DNA from: Anisus vortex
Taxonomy: Eukaryota > Mollusca > Gastropoda > Planorbidae
DNA: 64,000 nucleotides
NCBI GenBank assembly: GCA_949126835.1
Contig: OX421499.1
Span: forward strand, 28,186,490-28,250,489
Reading direction: 5' to 3'
A program made the translations under genes and the position numbers. The notes below the pieces were generated by a model that searched no databases, had not been told where the DNA came from, and saw only the letters and a list, made by a program, of their open reading frames with translations. Each line of letters starts with the position of its first letter. Positions within the stretch are counted from its first letter, which is position 1. This document shows, piece by piece, positions 46,563-57,589 of the stretch.

Positions 46563-46826
46563 AATCATGATGTGCCAACAATGGTTCAATCATCATAGTC
46601 CTGGGTAATCATGATGTGCCAACAATGGTTCAATCATCATAGTCCTGGGCAATCATGATGTGCCAACAATGGTTCAATCATCATAGTCCTGGGTAATCAT
46701 GATGTGCCAACAATGGTTCAATGATCATAGTCCTGGGCAATCATGATGTGCCAACGATGGTTCAATCATCATAGTCCTGTGCAATCATGATGTGCCAACA
46801 ATGGTTCAATCATCATAGTCCTGGGT
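46563..46826 (-). repeat. 44-bp tandem array overlapping the C5orf22-like stop codon
   Basis: Six near-identical 44-bp units start at 46563, 46607, 46651, 46695, 46739 and 46783. The unit nearest the gene contains the last codons (ITQDYDD) and the TGA; the others repeat this coding tail in the 3' untranslated region. Since 44 is not a multiple of 3, the extra copies do not extend the frame past the first stop. Confidence 0.95.
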
Positions 46827-46923
46827 AATCTGCAATGATCCATACTGGTTCTCCAGAATTTTCAGCACATCTCTCTGATACTGGTTGACTGCATCTACTG
46901 GACAATAGCCATCAATGCTTGAC
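46806..46923 (-). CDS. C5orf22: C5orf22-like, exon 8 (C-terminus)
   Basis: Acceptor ATATTTCAG|G, stop TGA at 46808-46806. It completes TIARSSIDGYCP and ends with ITQDYDD. The last codons and the stop form the first unit of a 44-bp tandem array that continues into the 3' untranslated region. Confidence 0.9.
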
Positions 46924-49900
46924 CTGAAATATTTAACACAGTTGACATGAATATAGCCTACTTTTAATTAGGCATTGGTCAATCCAAGTGTCCAGAATTA
47001 TTATCTAGACTTTCTATTATTCATGAGGTCAAATTCATATCAGTTAGAAAATATTTAATTTAAGTGATGGAAAATCATTGACATGTTAAAAAAAACATGT
47101 CAATAAAAGCATATTTTATTGTTCAATTGCAAGTAATATTAGTTGGGGAAAATTAATGGTGGCCAGGCATTGTGCTGAGAAACTTGTGAATGCTGCTTCA
47201 CTGGTCTTAAATGGTCTGAAAGTTGTCCATGAAACTGCTCAGCTCCAAAGTGTACTGGGAATCAGTCAAGATGGTTGGGCAATGTGCTGGCCTTGCTTTA
47301 CTATGACCATAGAAAAAAAAGTGAGCCCTATAAAAGAAAACAGCCCTTTAACAATCTAATGGACACCCATGCCAAGCCTTTGCCCTTATGTTGGGGAACC
47401 AGTGATTTATTTGAATTAATAAAAAAAAAAATTTGAAAAAAAGAAAACTAACTCTGTTTCTTATTCTAAATCTATTAACTAAAGAACCCTGACCAATCAA
47501 AAATAAAATCAGCATAAAAAGAATTTATCAATTATAACCCAGAAACACATTTAAGTATTTTAGGCTTAGGTCTGGGCACAACAGACTAAGACAATATTTG
47601 CACCAAAGGCTATGCATTGGATCCAGTAAAGATTGGCCATGTAGCATGGGTCTCTTGAGAATTCAGAACATGTTTTTCAATCCTGTTCTCCCCCCCCCCC
47701 CCCCCACCACTTTATGAACCAGCTAGCAACGGGTTCTGGCCAGACATGACCTCCACCAACACTAAACTGTATAGAAGAGAGACAGACCTTGGAAGCCAAA
47801 TATGCAATCAATTCACAATAGATAAAAGGCCCTTCATGTTTAAACCATTGACCAATTTTGAGTACGAAGAACCAGGAGAACATGGAAGGAAACAGTTAAT
47901 CCCCTAAGCCTTGCGCATTTAAAAAAAATATATCTTTTAACTAAATCTTTTCAATGCGAAAGGATGTTTTCATAGGATAAGATAAATAAACAAGTCAGTC
48001 AAGAAAACATATTCTTAAATGATACAATATTCAAGGGGGTTTGTGGTAGCTAAGGGTCAAGACAACCTTGTTGATAAGTATTTAGATATTATGATACACG
48101 TGTTTAACTGTAGCCCATGTCTGAAACCTGATTTAGACAAATTTACTATTTTGCTTTTTCACAAGAAACAATACGAGGTGTTACTTTAAAAAAAAAATTT
48201 TTTGATTCATTTATAAATGTTTTTTTAGAGTAAAATTTTGCCACAGAAATGTGCAGCAATAAATACACCAGTAGAAATGATCAAAATCCGAAAGTTCATA
48301 TTTTATGACACATTTTTAGCTGTAGCTTGAAATAGCTCAAGGCACAATGTAAGGAACTTTTACCTGGCTATGGTGACTATGGTTGGCCTGGGAATGAGAG
48401 CTAAGAGATTCTGGAACGCCCCCAGCAGGGCCTCCACCTGCTCCTCCGTACTGATATGGTGGGGAAGCTCTGTGTCGTCAAGTGTGCAGCCGAAACTGTG
48501 AACCTGAAGGAAAGTCACCTCCCTGTACCGTTGGTCAAGCAGAACACAGTTACAGATCAGCAGAAGGTCATTCAATCTGTAAATGTCAAGTACATTCAAT
48601 GAGTTATGCAATATATACAACTTGAACAAGAATAAATATTCATTTAGTTTGTATGTAAATTTAATTAATCAATGTTAAATCTACTTTAAAAGAAATTGAA
48701 TTTTTGTTTCAGCAAAAGATGATATTATGTTAAATATTATAGGTATAGAACCTATTTACTAATAATATAATGCAGTTATGTTTTGATTTTGTTGCAATGT
48801 ATTTTTATATTATAATTTTTTAAAATATTTCTCCATAAAGTGAGGCTTAATTAAAAATGAAAATCGGAAAACTTTTAATTTACTATTTCAAAATTGTGTA
48901 GAGCACACATTTTTGTAGAAATTATTTTTTTGTTATAATTCCCCCATTTAAAGGCTTGAATACAGTAGTAGACAGTTGTAAATCAAGATATTGAGATTTG
49001 AGTTAGAAAGCCGAGAATCAGTATTGTATATGTGTATTGTATATGTCTAGGATTGTAATGAGACAATATTCAGAAGAAACCCACAAAGGAACAGATGTGG
49101 GTTTAACATTAAATGATACCTGATGTAAAGTATAAACTGGATGGCTCAGATTTAAGAACCAATCATCTCCATAGAACAAAGACATGCAATTTACATAAGA
49201 TAAGCATAGAAGAGACCAGCAGAGATTCAGAAAGCTAACCTGCACTTACTGTTGGCTGTCTAACGAACTTTGCCGTATTGCTTCAGTTTGCATCAGGGTG
49301 TCCAGGGTGAGCTCCTGCTGCTGCTCAGATTTCATTCCATATGCATCCTCCAGCTGACAGAAGATGACTTCCAGCTGGTCCAACTGGGCTTCTCTTGTCT
49401 TGGAGAATGCTAGTAAATTCTTGACATAAAATTGTAAAACTTAAAACAATCACCAACTCTTTTAATGTATTAAAGATGAAAGCATCTAATCACATCTAAA
49501 TTTATTTTCTTTATAAAAAACATCCTAATGTAAGTGTAAGATTCCCCCATTTAAAGGCTTGAATACAGTAGTAGACAGTTGAAAATCAAGATATTGAGAT
49601 TTGAGTTATAAAGCAGAGAATCAGTATTGTATATGTGTATTGTATATGTCTAGGATTGTAATGAGACAATATTCAGAAGAAACCCACAAAGGAACAGACT
49701 CTAATTTTAAAAACTGTTTTAACATAATGTAATTTATTGTCTCTCTGCATTTTCTTATTAAAGTTACATACAAGAATTTCATTTTCCTTTATCTTTAAAA
49801 TAAAAATAATATTTAAGCTTTAAACATTTTTAACAGAAAAATAATAATTTTACAGAATGCTTTAAAAAATGTTATAGATAATCTTCAAGAGGAATGTACA

Positions 49901-52900
49901 TACACATATAAAAATCTCTATTAAATGTTGTGGAATGGGTAATCTGGACTTTTTCAAGGACACGAAACCCATTTTTAGGTTCCAGATATGAAATCCAAAT
50001 TATGTTTACAAATAAAAGAAAATGAAAAAGAAAAGATGAAAAAAGAAAAAAATGGAATATCATTTTGAACTAACTTTTGAATTAAATTTGACAGAACTGG
50101 CCTTGGCATAAAAAACTTTTTTTGCCATACTCTACTGTACGTTATTTCCCACTTTGTATTTAATGAGGATCAAGAAATACTCCTACAACTAATTTTGTTT
50201 TACATTTTGCCAGGTCCTTATTAATAACTAAGCATAGATTGTTCTAACTGGTAATATATAGATAAACAAGGTGAGTTAGAAAATAGATTTTACCCTCTTT
50301 TTTTTTCAAGGATGTTTTCTTTTATTACTCAAGTCTAGTCATATTTTGAGTAACTTTTATATTCACATTTCATATAACATAAAATTTCTCAGATTAGCAT
50401 GTAGAAGTACCTAGTTCTAAAGACATTTAAAACCAAAATCCCAATCCGGCAAAATTACCAGGTTGTGCAAGCCAAAATAGTGTATACTGTTTAGGAAATA
50501 TAGTAGCCACAAATTATTGTTAATTGTATATTAGGGTATAAATTTATACTTTAGTATATAGGTTTTTTGGACACATCATGAAAATGACAAGGATTCTTTG
50601 GCAGCTTTATTTGTAGTTTTATTATTATGTTATGTAAAGGTCCTAACAGATAGGTATTAATTCTAGAAAAAAGTTATATCCCTTATGTCAAAAGTATAAC
50701 AGCCTTTGTCATTAGACTTGGCAAGCAAACAAATTATTTTTTTCCTGAATAGAGTTCAATGCTGTAGGTTTTAATATAGAAAGAGTATCAATAAGGAGAT
50801 AGTTTAGTAGTTGAAGAAAGAAGTATTCTGTGAATAGTTTAGTAGTTGAAGAAAGTAGTATTCTGTGAATAGTTTAGTAGTTGAAGAAAGTAGTATTCTG
50901 TGAATAGTTTAGTAGTTGAAGAAAGCAGTATTCTGTGAATAGTTTAGTAATTGAAGAAAGTAGTATTCTGTGAATAAATTAGTAGTTGAAGAAAGTAGTA
51001 TTCTGTGAATAGTTTAGTAGTTGAAGAAAGTAGTATTCTGTGAATAGTTTAGTAGTTGAAGAAAGTAGTATTCTGTGAATAGTTTAGTAGTTGAAGAAAG
51101 TAGTATTCTGTGAATAGTTTAGTAGTTGAAGAAAGTAGTATTCTGTGAATAGTTTAGTAGTTGAAGAAAGTAGTATTCTGTGAATAGTTTAGTAGTTTAA
51201 GAAAGTAGTATTCTGTGAATAGTTTAGTAGTTGAAGAAAGTAGTATTCTGTGAATAGTTTAGTAGTTGAAGAAAGTAGTATTCTGTGAATAGTTTAGTAG
51301 TTGAAGAAAGTAGTATTCTGTGAATAGTTTAGTAGTTGAAGAATGTAGTATTCTGTGAATAGTTTAGTAATTGAAGAAAGTAGTATTCTGTGAATAGTTT
51401 AGTAGTTGAAGAAAGTAGTATTTTGTGAATAGTTTAGTAGTTGAAGAAAGTAGTATTCTGTGAATAGTTTAGTAGTTGAAGAAAGTAGTATTCTGTGAAT
51501 AGTTTAGTAGTTGAAGAAAGTAGTATTCTGTGAATAGTTTAGTAGTTGAAGAAAGTAGTATTCTGTGAATAGATTAGTAGTTGAAGAAAGTAGTATTCTG
51601 TGAATAACTTATTTAGCTGAGCTTTTAATACCTGTATGGGGCACGATAGCCGAGCGGCAGAGCATAAGACTGGCGATCCGAAGGTCCTGGGTTCGAATCC
51701 CGGTGGAGGCTAGGATTTTTACCCAGGACTTGAGGGTGTCCCGGAGTCTACCCAGTTCTGATGGGTACCTAGTTGGGGTAAAGTAAAGGCGGCTGGACAT
51801 TGTGCTGGCCACACATCCCTAAGTATGCTGTGGCCACAGAAACTGGTGTAGTTTACTTTTTTTACAGCGCACAGTGGCTGAGTGACAGCATGTTTGGCTG
51901 GCGTACGGAAGGTTCTGGATTCAAATCCTGGTCAAGGCTAAGGATTTGTTCCCAGAAATGAAGGTTGTCTATGAGTCTACCCAGCTCTGATGGGTAACTG
52001 ACATAAATGAATAAAGAAAAGAAGGCTGGGCATTGTGCTGGCCACAGAAACTGGTAAATGTTATTCACTGGCCCCATGGATAAATGTGGTCCGACGGGTA
52101 CTATACTTTTTTTATTTCAGTGCTGGTCTTCGATTTTTGTACAAATATTGTAAATTTTCTACATTGGATTTCTACTATTTAAACTCTTTAAAAAAATTTA
52201 ATTAGCTTTTGTGTCAATTTGTGTGATATATAGACACATATAGAAATTCAGTCCTAGACCAGGGGTCGGCAACCTTTTGCTAACAGTGTGCCAAACTAGG
52301 ATTTCTAAATCATTCAGCGTGCCAACACTGAACAGCCGGAAAGTTAACCTGCTCTTATTTACTTTTAAAATATTATTTTTATAGAACAATTAATTTATCT
52401 CCGTAGCAAGACCAAGGCCAATAGCAAAGGAAATTATTTATAGAGAAAATTGTTAAAGAGTTTTATTTTTAATTAACGTGTTTGTGATTATCATCCTTTT
52501 TATTAGCATTTATATCAAATACATAGAGATGTAGAGGTCGGAAACTGGGAGAACCTTGCTCAGCACAGAAGTAGTAGGAGAGGCACCTTACACACCGGTA
52601 TAAATGCGGCAGAGGGCAAACTTCGCCTTATGGCGGAGGCTAAAAGAGCAGCGAAGAAAAGTAAAGAACACAGGCTGCCCCTGACAATCTCCAACGGTCC
52701 AGCTTTCAAGTGCCAGAGATGCGACAGAGCCTGTCTCTCAAGGATAGGTCTCCACAGACACAGTCAATTTTGCAGGGCTGGCCAAATCACAGGCGCGCAA
52801 ATCTAATCGTCTTTCGAGACTATGGAGCCAATGATGCTCAAATACAATATGTTATTACCGGTATTCATTACCGGTATTAAACTGATCACATTTATGGTAA

Positions 52901-55900
52901 TTATTGTTTAAACATCATCATTTGTTAGTCAAATTTAAATGTTAATTAAATATGATTTACATATTGCAACAAGCAATGTGATCATTATTATTAAATGTAG
53001 TGGATACATAGTAATCATACAAACTAGGTAGTTAATGTAATCTTTGAAATTATACATGTAAATATGTAAAATAAATGTATAGATTATAATTTTCAAATAC
53101 TTTTTACAGTTTGATCATTTCAAAGTTATAAATTGTAAGCCATTTAGATCTATTCTTTTATAAAAAAAAAAAAATAAAAACATTAGAAATATTAGCTTTA
53201 AAAAAAAACAAGTTTATTATCTCCCTTTAATAAAAAAAAAAATGTGTCCACATTTAATTCATTAGTGTTGCCAAACACGTTTTGTTTTGTAATATAACAA
53301 ATATTATTGACTAATATTATTGACTAATTTTTCTTTATATAAATCCAACATTATAGTATTCATTACAAGATTAAATTATTAGAGGATTAAAAAAATTTAC
53401 ATTAAATATTTTCTGCAATAATTTAAGCCGTTTATATTTTAACATTAATAATTACAGAAATTACATAATATAGTGCTATATTTATTAAATTGTATATATT
53501 AATATGTATTATATTTATTAAATCAATAATACAAGTTATAATACAAGTTTCAGAGTTACTTATATTTACTTTTAATCAAAGAAGATGAGCATAAAAACTC
53601 TTTAAAATGTAATGTCTAGTCTATATCAATTAATGAGCAGTCAAGTGTAGGTGTCCTCTTTGTATGCTTAAAACAGTGATAAAATCTGTTCACAAGTGTA
53701 AGTTGAACCAAAAGCTGAAAGTAAAAGAGCGAACGCTGCCTAACTAGTAGTTATAGCAGATGACTTTCCTAAGCGGCTTCCTTCCAGATTTTTTCCTCAA
53801 ATGAGCATTTCTTAATTAAATGTTTAAAATTTAACTTACTGCATTTTAAAATCCCCAATATTTCTTCACTTAAAAATATATCTACATCTAAGAAGGTTGT
53901 AATAATATCAAACCAGTTATGCTGGAAGTGGTATGAAAAAATGAGTCCATTATTTTAAAAGTCTTGCCTTTGATTAGAAAACTAGGCTTTGAGTGTACTT
54001 CTAAAAAAAGCCCAACGATCTATCTTAATATATGCCTTAATATAGGGATGTACATGTAGGCCTATATGTCCAGTTTCAATGCAAATCCATTCCAGTGGTT
54101 CTTGTAAATGGAAGTTAAACTCACTTAAATGTGTCGCCATATCATTCAGAAACATCGGCTTCAAAAGTCAGTTTTTCTCATTCAGAACTGGAAAATGTTT
54201 TTAGTTGTTTTTTTAATCAGTAATAAAAACATCTTGGAGGTCTCTCGCATGCCATTGAAAATCGCTCTGCGGGCCAAGTTTGGCACGCGTGTCTTAGGTT
54301 GTCGACCCATGTCCTAGACCAGGCGTCGGCAACCTTTTCATAATAGCGTGCCAAAGTTGAATTCCTAGCACACTCAGCATGCCAAAGACCCAAAAGTTAT
54401 CCTGCCTGTTCTTATGTAAGAGAATTGAATGACTTTTTTTGAGGTCTTTCGCGTGCCATTGACAATTGCTCTGCGTGCCAAGTTTGGCATGTGCGCCATA
54501 GGTTGCCGACACCTGTCCTAGACCATCAATGCCATAAAAAGTAAACAATTGTTTAAGAGCTTGATGAAGTTTGCAATAAGCTTTACCTCATCTGAAGTAT
54601 CATGTTGGGGTGGGTATCCATAAAGTCTACGGAGAGCCTGCTCCGCTTCCGCAGCCAGCAAGCCTCGGAATGGATTAGCCGTGGAGAAGAAGTCCAGGTC
54701 AACATCCAGGACGAAGGGCCTACAATTCAATACACCACTTAGGTGTGGGCCCCATATTCGATACGTGGATAGAAGGCTTGACGACCCAGTGCAGTCTTTT
54801 TGTGTTTCACTCTCAGTGCTACTTGCCATAAGCCTGTGATATATAACAAATGCTTTCTTAGCTTAAGTATCAAAAGAGTGCACTAAGCTTTCATAGAGGA
54901 TAACAAATTTAAATATTACATTGAAAAAATTTGAAACAAAAGTTCAAACCTATTGTCCAGCTCATCCCAATTGTCTGGACAGAGATCAACAACTGTTAGC
55001 CTGACATCACTTGAATCTTTGAGTAACGTTGCAGGTCTGAACAGACCATCGGTCATAAAGTAGTTTTCTTTGCAGTTGAGTCTAGTGATACAATGAAAAA
55101 TATAAAGTAATAAATAAATGGATTCATTTATAAATGGGTGTTAGTTGTTCTTATTGATAAATGGATGGTAACAATCTTATTTGTAAACAAACAAAAAAAA
55201 GCAACTGAGGTAAACACTCCTTGGCCTTGACCTATATGACTGTAACTAAGAAAGTAATTAAAGTTAGTGCGTAATAATTTGTAGATCAACTGATTTAAAT
55301 CACAAATTAAATGGGACAAAAAAAAAAACAAGATTTAAATCAAAAAATGTTTTCATGTCAATTATTAATTATTATATTTCATTTGTGAATTTATATTTAT
55401 TCATAGTTTGGTTAGCATGTTTCTTATATACTATTTTACAACCTTCTATACATTAAGAAATAATAAATAATACATTTCTATTCCTGGATTGCTGTCATGA
55501 GACCCACTTTAATAATAATAATAATAATAATGGTGCTTGTATAGCGCATATCCCGTTGATGACAGTTCTATGCGCTGGCGACAGTTACAGAATACAGACA
55601 ACGAACAACAGACAAAAATGTAAATATGTATACGCAAGTTATAAACATGATAGTGAACTTCTGCTTTTTAGAATTTATAAAAATTAAAAAAATTTATAGT
55701 TTAAATACCAATGTAAGCCTATATAAGAAAATCTAATGTATACATTTCTAACCGAATAGTCTTGAGATAGAAAAACAAATTTAAATAATTACTGGTGTGT
55801 TGGTAGAAAAGTAATGTGATTTTTAAATAGTTTTAAGGTTTGGTCACGACACTTGAGAGAACTGCTGACAATATATGCAATATTGAAGCAGTGGTTACTG

Positions 55901-57178
55901 ACTTTAGAAATGACCTGTCATTGATTATAAGCTTGTTTAAAAGTTTATAAATAAAACTTGAAAAATTAAAAATATATGTAAAAAAAATTTACAAAATATT
56001 TAAAATATGTTTTATTGTTTTTTTGGTGTTTTTTTTTAATGTCTTATTTAATTTTAAATAAGTATATAGACTAAATAATTTTTTTTTATCATCAGTGATA
56101 TACTTGAAACAATTATTATAAATAAAATTGAAAGTAATCTTTTAAAATAAACAAACTTGTGTTAAAACATATCTAGGGTGCAAAGGGACATAATTAGTTC
56201 ACCTTATTTTACCAGATTGAGAGCACTTTCCTATGGTGAAGTTTTGTTCTGATGCTCGAATTTGATTGGCCCATGGAGGCTTCACCCATACAATATGACT
56301 CAAATGTTTTGCATAGGTTAGTGGTAGAAGCCAGTTTTCTATGCTAAGGTTTCTGAAAATTAGCATTAAAAAAATTACAAAATTCCCTCGTCAGGATTAC
56401 CGAAACCTATTTAAGTAAATTATTTTTAAATTAAAAAAAAAACTTTTTTTGATTTACTCAATAAGTTCCTTTGACTTGAAGACAACATCAGCATCAAGAT
56501 GTACAGGAATCAGGAGGTCAGGGTGGGAATCAAAATGAATGATGACAATATCCTCAAATGGTAAAATCTTTGAAGCTATTGAGCGATGTATGTAAGAAAC
56601 AACCTGAGACAAAGAAAAAAAAATTTGTAAAGTAGATCTAAGACTCTACAGACAGACTTCAGTGTTTACACTAGTTAATTTAATCAGTAAGATTGTGTAA
56701 TCTCTCTTGTAAATTTATACTTCACTTTATATTGTTAATTTAAAACCACTGTCATTAATTAGGTTTAGTGAATTAATTTATTTCAGTTGTTTCCTTTCCA
56801 TAAGACATTTTTATACAATTGTATGATTTATCAAGTCCATGTAATTTTGTATTCACATCTACAGGAGTTTGGTTTTATCAACAGAGGCAAATGCATATAA
56901 ATGTAATTAAAAAATTAACTCATTAACAATGCCTCAGAGTTCTAAGAATGCTACTGAGACACCTCTCTGCAAAATGTTGTTTTTCTTTGTCTTACAATTC
57001 TAATTCATTTTAGGTACAACATATAAGAAGAGAAAGACATCTTGGTAATGTAAAAGTAATTGTGTATTTTTGTACTGACAGTCCTAATGTTAAATCTTAC
57101 ATCATTATGTGGCTCCACAATGTAAACTGGAAAACCTTTGCTCTTTCTCAACTTGGACATTCTTTTTTTCTTTACAAC
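46806..57178 (-). CDS. C5orf22: UPF0489 / C5orf22 homologue, complete, eight coding exons, 411 residues
   Basis: Animal member of the UPF0489 family, close to the usual length (human C5orf22 is 442 residues by memory). Coding exons: 57160-57101, 56603-56458, 56352-56203, 55081-54950, 54833-54587, 49419-49250, 48576-48364, 46923-46806. All junctions are GT-AG, every phase agrees, and the sum is 1236 bases including TGA. Family landmarks are the start FPVYIVEPHND, HFDSHPD (D45, H47, D49), LSIENWLLP, FVLDVDLDFF (D206, D208, D210), ELPHHISTE and TIARSSIDGYCP. The DxHxD and DxDxD motifs are those that bind two manganese ions in arginase-type hydrolases. Bacterial UPF0489 members include peptide arginases that turn arginine into ornithine in peptides. 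A metallohydrolase activity here is inference; the substrate is unknown. Intron 5 (about 5.2 kb) is large and repeat-filled. Confidence 0.92.
47150..47345 (+). mobile_element. possible SINE-derived sequence in intron 7
   Basis: GGTGGCCAGGCATTGTGCTG, GAATGCTGCTTCACTGG and TGTGCTGGCC resemble the SINE body's 3' part, but the order is rearranged and the copy is old. Confidence 0.45.
48364..48576 (-). CDS. C5orf22: C5orf22-like, exon 7
   Basis: Acceptor TTTACAG|A, donor CCAG|GTAAAA, phase 2 at both ends. It encodes ELPHHISTEEQVEALL and RPTIVTIAR, nearly identical in pattern to the vertebrate ELPHHISTE and NPTLVTIAR segments. Confidence 0.92.
48938..49095 (+). repeat. 158-bp direct repeat, copy 1 (intron 6 of the C5orf22-like gene)
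   Basis: Nearly identical to 49541-49698 in the same orientation. The two copies bracket exon 6 (49250-49419) at 445 bases separation. Confidence 0.93.
49250..49419 (-). CDS. C5orf22: C5orf22-like, exon 6 (helical insert)
   Basis: Acceptor TTTTATGTCAAG|AAT, donor CA|GTAAGT, entering in phase 0 and leaving in phase 2. It encodes a predicted helical, Gln/Glu-rich stretch (REAQLDQLEVIFCQLEDAYG) that fills the position of the variable helical region between the two conserved halves of the family. Two direct 158-bp repeats flank this exon. Confidence 0.88.
49541..49698 (+). repeat. 158-bp direct repeat, copy 2 (intron 5 of the C5orf22-like gene)
   Basis: Partner of 48938-49095, differing at only a few positions. 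Both start at ATTCCCCCATTTAAAGG and end at GGAACAGA. Confidence 0.93.
50801..51606 (+). repeat. 35-bp tandem array, 23 units
   Basis: Very homogeneous units of AGTTTAGTAGTTGAAGAAAG plus TAGTATTCTGTGAAT inside intron 5 of the C5orf22-like gene. Only scattered single-base variants, so it is young or actively homogenised. Confidence 0.97.
51638..51853 (+). mobile_element. tRNA-derived SINE, full-length copy
   Basis: The head has pol III box A (TAGCCGAGCGGCA) and box B (GGTTCGAATCC, about 51689-51700). The body includes CCCAGGACTTGAGGGTGTCC, CTACCCAGTTCTGATGGGTA and GGCTGGACATTGTGCTGGCC, ending at AACTGGTG. It shares head and body with 63011-63270. Confidence 0.9.
51862..52100 (+). mobile_element. 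tRNA-derived SINE, diverged copy in tandem
   Basis: Head-to-tail with the previous SINE: AGTGGCTGAGTGACAGCA (box A region), GGATTCAAATCC (box B), then the same body (CTACCCAGCTCTGATGGGTA, GGCTGGGCATTGTGCTGGCC). Clearly older than its neighbour. Confidence 0.85.
52260..54311 (+). mobile_element. hAT-like element A, about 2.05 kb, non-autonomous
   Basis: Starts CAGGGGTCGGCAACC at 52260 and ends GGTTGTCGACCCATG at 54311. The 8-bp target site TCCTAGAC flanks it on both sides (52252-52259 and 54312-54319). Its ends match the short MITEs (GTGCCAAACTAGGATTTCTA on the left, GCCATTGAAAATCGCTCTGC on the right). The interior is AT-rich and includes a LINE 3' fragment, so much of its length is probably later insertion. 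No transposase seen. Confidence 0.82.
52500..52830 (+). mobile_element. LINE C-terminal zinc-finger fragment nested in element A
   Basis: Reads NWENLAQHRSSRRGTLHTG, then LMAEAKRAAKKSKEHRLP, then CQRCDRACLSRIGLHRHSQF followed by C. This is the final Cys/His zinc finger of a common animal LINE protein. It is open to a stop, with the 3' flank matching the usual end of that family. Confidence 0.88.
54320..54515 (+). mobile_element. hAT-like MITE B, 196 bp, tandem to element A
   Basis: Termini CAGGCGTCGGCAACC and GGTTGCCGACACCTG; flanked by TCCTAGAC at 54312-54319 (shared with element A) and 54516-54523. The interior matches the other MITE copies. Confidence 0.9.
54587..54833 (-). CDS. C5orf22: C5orf22-like, exon 5 (second metal-binding motif)
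   Basis: Acceptor ATCACAG|G, donor GAG|GTAAAG, entering in phase 2 and leaving in phase 0. After a Ser/Thr-rich variable region it encodes FVLDVDLDFFSTANPF, the strongest family signature; D206 and D208 are the expected second pair of metal ligands. Confidence 0.92.
54950..55081 (-). CDS. C5orf22: C5orf22-like, exon 4
   Basis: Acceptor ATCACTAG, donor ATAG|GTTTGA, phase 2 at both ends. It encodes ENYFMTDGLF, equivalent to the HYFLSDGLY segment of vertebrate homologues, then a variable stretch. Confidence 0.88.
55515..55640 (-). mobile_element. LINE 3' end fragment, inverted copy
   Basis: Reverse complement of the 3' untranslated end of the LINE at 17725-18012: (AAT)n, then GTGCTTGTATAGCG, TTGATGACAGTTCTATG and ACAGAATACAGACAACGAA. 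Confidence 0.88.
56203..56352 (-). CDS. C5orf22: C5orf22-like, exon 3
   Basis: Acceptor ATTTTCAG, donor AAG|GTGAAC, phase 2 at both ends. It encodes LSIENWLLPLTYAKHLSHI followed by VWVKPPWA, matching the family's LSIENW and WF-P-WA segments. Confidence 0.9.
56458..56603 (-). CDS. C5orf22: C5orf22-like, exon 2 (first metal-binding motif)
   Basis: Acceptor TTGTCTCAG|GTT, donor GA|GTAAAT, phase 0 to phase 2. It encodes the HFDSHPDLLIP segment, whose D45, H47 and D49 match the DxHxD metal-ligand motif of the arginase/deacetylase fold. Confidence 0.9.
57101..57178 (-). CDS. C5orf22: C5orf22-like, exon 1 (start codon at 57160)
   Basis: The ATG at 57160-57158 begins MSKLRKSKGFPVYIVEPHND, ending at the donor GAT|GTAAGA. 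A TATATGCAG acceptor lies 18 bases upstream of the ATG and the frame stays open through it. The exon therefore probably starts at 57178 with an upstream 5' exon that I could not identify. The VYIVEPH strand corresponds to the VWVVEDH start of vertebrate homologues. Confidence 0.85.
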
Positions 57179-57589
57179 CTGCATATAAAGTGTGAAATTT
57201 CAAACTATAGTATTAGTATGACAATTAGTTTATAAATATATATATATACTAGTATTTGTGCCCGTCTAAATGATAGAGAAAGGAATGACTACAAAATGCT
57301 GAATAAAAACTATAAAAAAAAGAAAAGAAATATTTTTTTTTTAATTTGCAGCAAGGGAAAACCCGGAAGGACCAAACAACACATAATTTGGAAGCATTTT
57401 TAAAAGGACATTACTCTAAATATATTTTTAATGGCGCTCCAGTTTATAACCTTAACAAAATTTTATAACCGTAACATAAATAGTAGGCTTAAAACGTTAT
57501 TTTAAAAAAAAAGGAATGAATCAAGCAATATAGTTTATATAATACAAAATTCTTTTGGAAGAAGTTTCTAATTTAAGTATTTAACTTTT

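Noticed and set aside
51638..51710. tRNA gene
   Set aside because: Box A and B are good but the sequence is joined to the SINE body and repeated with the same body at 63011; the stems do not fold as a proper tRNA.
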